Below, piece after piece: positions 5,029-6,160 of a DNA stretch of 6,160 bases. The DNA is from Candidatus Sabulitectum sp. GTDB taxonomy: Bacteria; Fermentibacterota; Fermentibacteria; Fermentibacterales; JCC-6. The position numbers and the translations under genes were made by a program. How positions within the stretch are numbered: position 1 is the stretch's first letter; each line of letters opens with the position of its first letter. A model generated the notes under the pieces. That model was given only the letters and a program-made list of their open reading frames with translations, was not told the DNA's origin and made no database searches. Where the stretch lies: the NCBI GenBank assembly GCA_023136985.1, contig JAGLQD010000330.1, positions 1 through 6,160 of the forward strand, given 5' to 3'.

Positions 5029-5727
5029 ATGAAAGTTCTTATTGCATCATTTATGATTTTCTCAAGCAGCCTGGTATATGCTGATATCCTTTTAGAAGAC
5101 GACTTCTCCGATGGTAACGCAGACGGCTGGTCGGCATGGACTTCAGGATATGGTGCCAATGCGCAGTACAATGTGATCGATCAGGAATATGTTCTGTCAA
5201 ACAGTGGCTCCGGATGGATTCCAGCAGCAGCACACAATGGTGATCAGGGTGGTATCATGAGCACACCAGACTACTCGATTGTGGCGCAGATCACGCCTGT
5301 TAACTGTTTCAGAGCGGGTATTCTTGCAAGGGGCTACATTCCGACTTTCACAGGGTACCTGCTGGTTATCATCCCCAGTCAGAATACTTTCGGCATTTCC
5401 AAACTTACTTCAGCTGGACCGGAAATGATAACATCTGTCACAATGCCATTATCATTCAGCGAAACATACTGGGTGCGGTTCGAGCTTGCAGGAACAGCTA
5501 TATCGGGAAAGATCTGGCAGGGCGCAGTTGATGATGAGCCTTCACAGTGGCAGCTTAACTGCACGAATTCCCTTTACTCCGGACCTGGAAGAATGGGTGC
5601 TTTCTGCTGTAACTTCGGAAACGATGAAAAAGCTCTACTTACTGTGAAGTATGATAACATATCTGTGTTCGGCACCGGCAACACTCTTGATCAGATAACC
5701 TGGGCCTCTATCAAGCAGACGATATAG
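5029..5727 (+). CDS. Secreted beta-sandwich (concanavalin A/LamG-like) protein with IT[FW]xxIK tail, second copy
   Basis: This is an exported protein of 232 residues. The start at 5029 is fixed by GGAGG at 5019-5023 and by the signal peptide it gives (MKV, hydrophobic core, cleavage after VYA at residue 18). An ATG at 5017 overlaps the RBS and is rejected. The mature part begins DILLEDDFSDGNADGW and includes GILARGY, ETYWVRFELAG and KYDNISVFG. These correspond in order to GLLTRLN, NTWYDISFEVTG and YMDNFVV of the protein encoded at 3480-4172, so the two look like distant paralogues. The closing LDQITWASIKQTI (220-232) matches the other protein's tail. Function is unknown; ligand or glycan binding is a guess. 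It lies 35 bp after the TetR-type gene with no visible promoter or terminator between, so co-transcription and control by that repressor are likely. Confidence 0.75.
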   Translation: MKVLIASFMIFSSSLVYADILLEDDFSDGNADGWSAWTSGYGANAQYNVIDQEYVLSNSGSGWIPAAAHNGDQGGIMSTPDYSIVAQITPVNCFRAGILARGYIPTFTGYLLVIIPSQNTFGISKLTSAGPEMITSVTMPLSFSETYWVRFELAGTAISGKIWQGAVDDEPSQWQLNCTNSLYSGPGRMGAFCCNFGNDEKALLTVKYDNISVFGTGNTLDQITWASIKQTI

Positions 5728-5747
5728 AAAAATACCGTGTAACTGAA

Positions 5748-5809
5748 TGGGGAAGCGAATCATCAGACAAATCACAATACAGTGACTTCGGTCTCTGATC
5801 ACTTCCCCA
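5748..5809. terminator. Long imperfect hairpin between convergent genes, possible bidirectional transcript end
   Basis: TGGGGAAG (5748-5755) pairs perfectly with CTTCCCCA (5802-5809), and an inner ATCAGA (5762-5767) pairs with TCTGAT (5794-5799) across a small internal loop. A further TCAC/GTGA pair (5772-5775, 5782-5785) lies in the loop. The structure sits between the stop codons of two convergent genes (5727 and 5833), where a shared terminator is expected. Neither side has an adjoining U-run, so it is not a classic intrinsic terminator. Confidence 0.4.
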
Positions 5810-5830
5810 CTTCAATAACGCTGATTCACA

Positions 5831-6160
5831 CTATTGTAAGCTGTTACCGCCCTCAAGAATATATATTTTCGGGTAATCGGATGGACCGAAATCGAATGCA
5901 AGCATGCCGCCCTGGAAACAGTAAACAAGTTGATTGACTCCAGCCAGTTCTGGAATTGTAACTACTTTTTGTAATTCACCCTCAGTTGAGTATACCTCGA
6001 AGGTTGGCACATCAGTATAGCCCTGCTCGACCCAGAGAAGATCGTCATCATCAATGTAAATTCCGTCAATAGCGATGTGATACGGATACTGATCGGTGCA
6101 TTCATTTCTGTTCACAGTGGATTCACCCTCATCGGATCTTGAAAGACCTTCTGAATAATA
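5831..6160 (-). CDS. Probable beta-propeller (6-bladed/NHL-like) protein, C-terminal part (5' end outside window)
   Basis: The frame is open from the right edge to the TAG at 5833-5831, giving about 109 residues of the C-terminus; a GTG at 6115 is internal to this open frame and need not be the start. The text reads as propeller blades: HIAIDGIYIDDDDLLWV is the typical 'acidic loop then LWV' strand, followed by PTFEVYSTEGELQKVVTIP, the 'fxVyxxeGxlxxxvxlP' signature of 6-bladed beta-propellers, and then a final blade ending KIYILE. No catalytic residues are visible and the N-terminus, including any signal peptide, is missing. The gene is convergent with the second secreted lectin-like gene. 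Its family is inferred from these repeat-like patterns; an NHL-like or TolB-like propeller is equally possible. Confidence 0.65.
   Translation of the reverse strand, partial: YYSEGLSRSDEGESTVNRNECTDQYPYHIAIDGIYIDDDDLLWVEQGYTDVPTFEVYSTEGELQKVVTIPELAGVNQLVYCFQGGMLAFDFGPSDYPKIYILEGGNSLQ

Overview
The window looks like a stretch of chromosome from an uncultured Gram-negative bacterium. It has moderate GC, sigma70-like promoters, strong GGAGG-type ribosome binding sites, a lipoprotein with a lipobox and two Sec-exported proteins. The secreted beta-rich proteins, the acidic DxNxDGxxD lipoprotein and the beta-propeller fragment resemble genomes of the FCB superphylum and related candidate phyla (a Fermentibacterota-like lineage is one guess). 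That placement is an inference from protein style; no rRNA or other marker gene is present.

Left part (1-1789, + strand): the 3' end of a CPBP-family intramembrane protease overlaps by 71 bp a small lipoprotein with an NTF2-like look. After a 113-bp gap with a good promoter comes a two-gene unit: a four-helix membrane protein overlapping by 4 bp (ATGA) a small XRE-type regulator. A 7-bp inverted repeat brackets that promoter and may be the regulator's operator.

Middle (1858-3273, - strand): a membrane-anchored SGNH/GDSL-type hydrolase of about 471 residues, convergent with the XRE gene and divergent from the next gene. The divergent gap (3274-3479) holds a plausible promoter for each side.

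Right part (3480-5727, + strand): two secreted proteins that look like diverged concanavalin-A/LamG-like paralogues flank a TetR-family regulator. The TetR protein has a Gly-Cys motif at the position of the redox-sensing cysteine of NemR. Its promoter (TTGACT-17-TATTAT) contains a GACCGGTC palindrome abutting the -10, as expected for autorepression. The second secreted gene starts 35 bp after the regulator and is probably co-transcribed with it. Both secreted proteins end in the same short tail, L[ED][RQ]IT[FW]xxIK plus a few residues, after the last beta strand. This is the best candidate here for something undescribed: a possible C-terminal sorting or processing signal.

Right edge (5831-6160, - strand): the C-terminal part of a probable beta-propeller protein running off the window, convergent with the secreted gene across a 103-bp gap that holds a long imperfect hairpin. 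No tRNA, rRNA, CRISPR array, insertion sequence or attachment site was seen. No gene-free stretch exceeds 300 bp.
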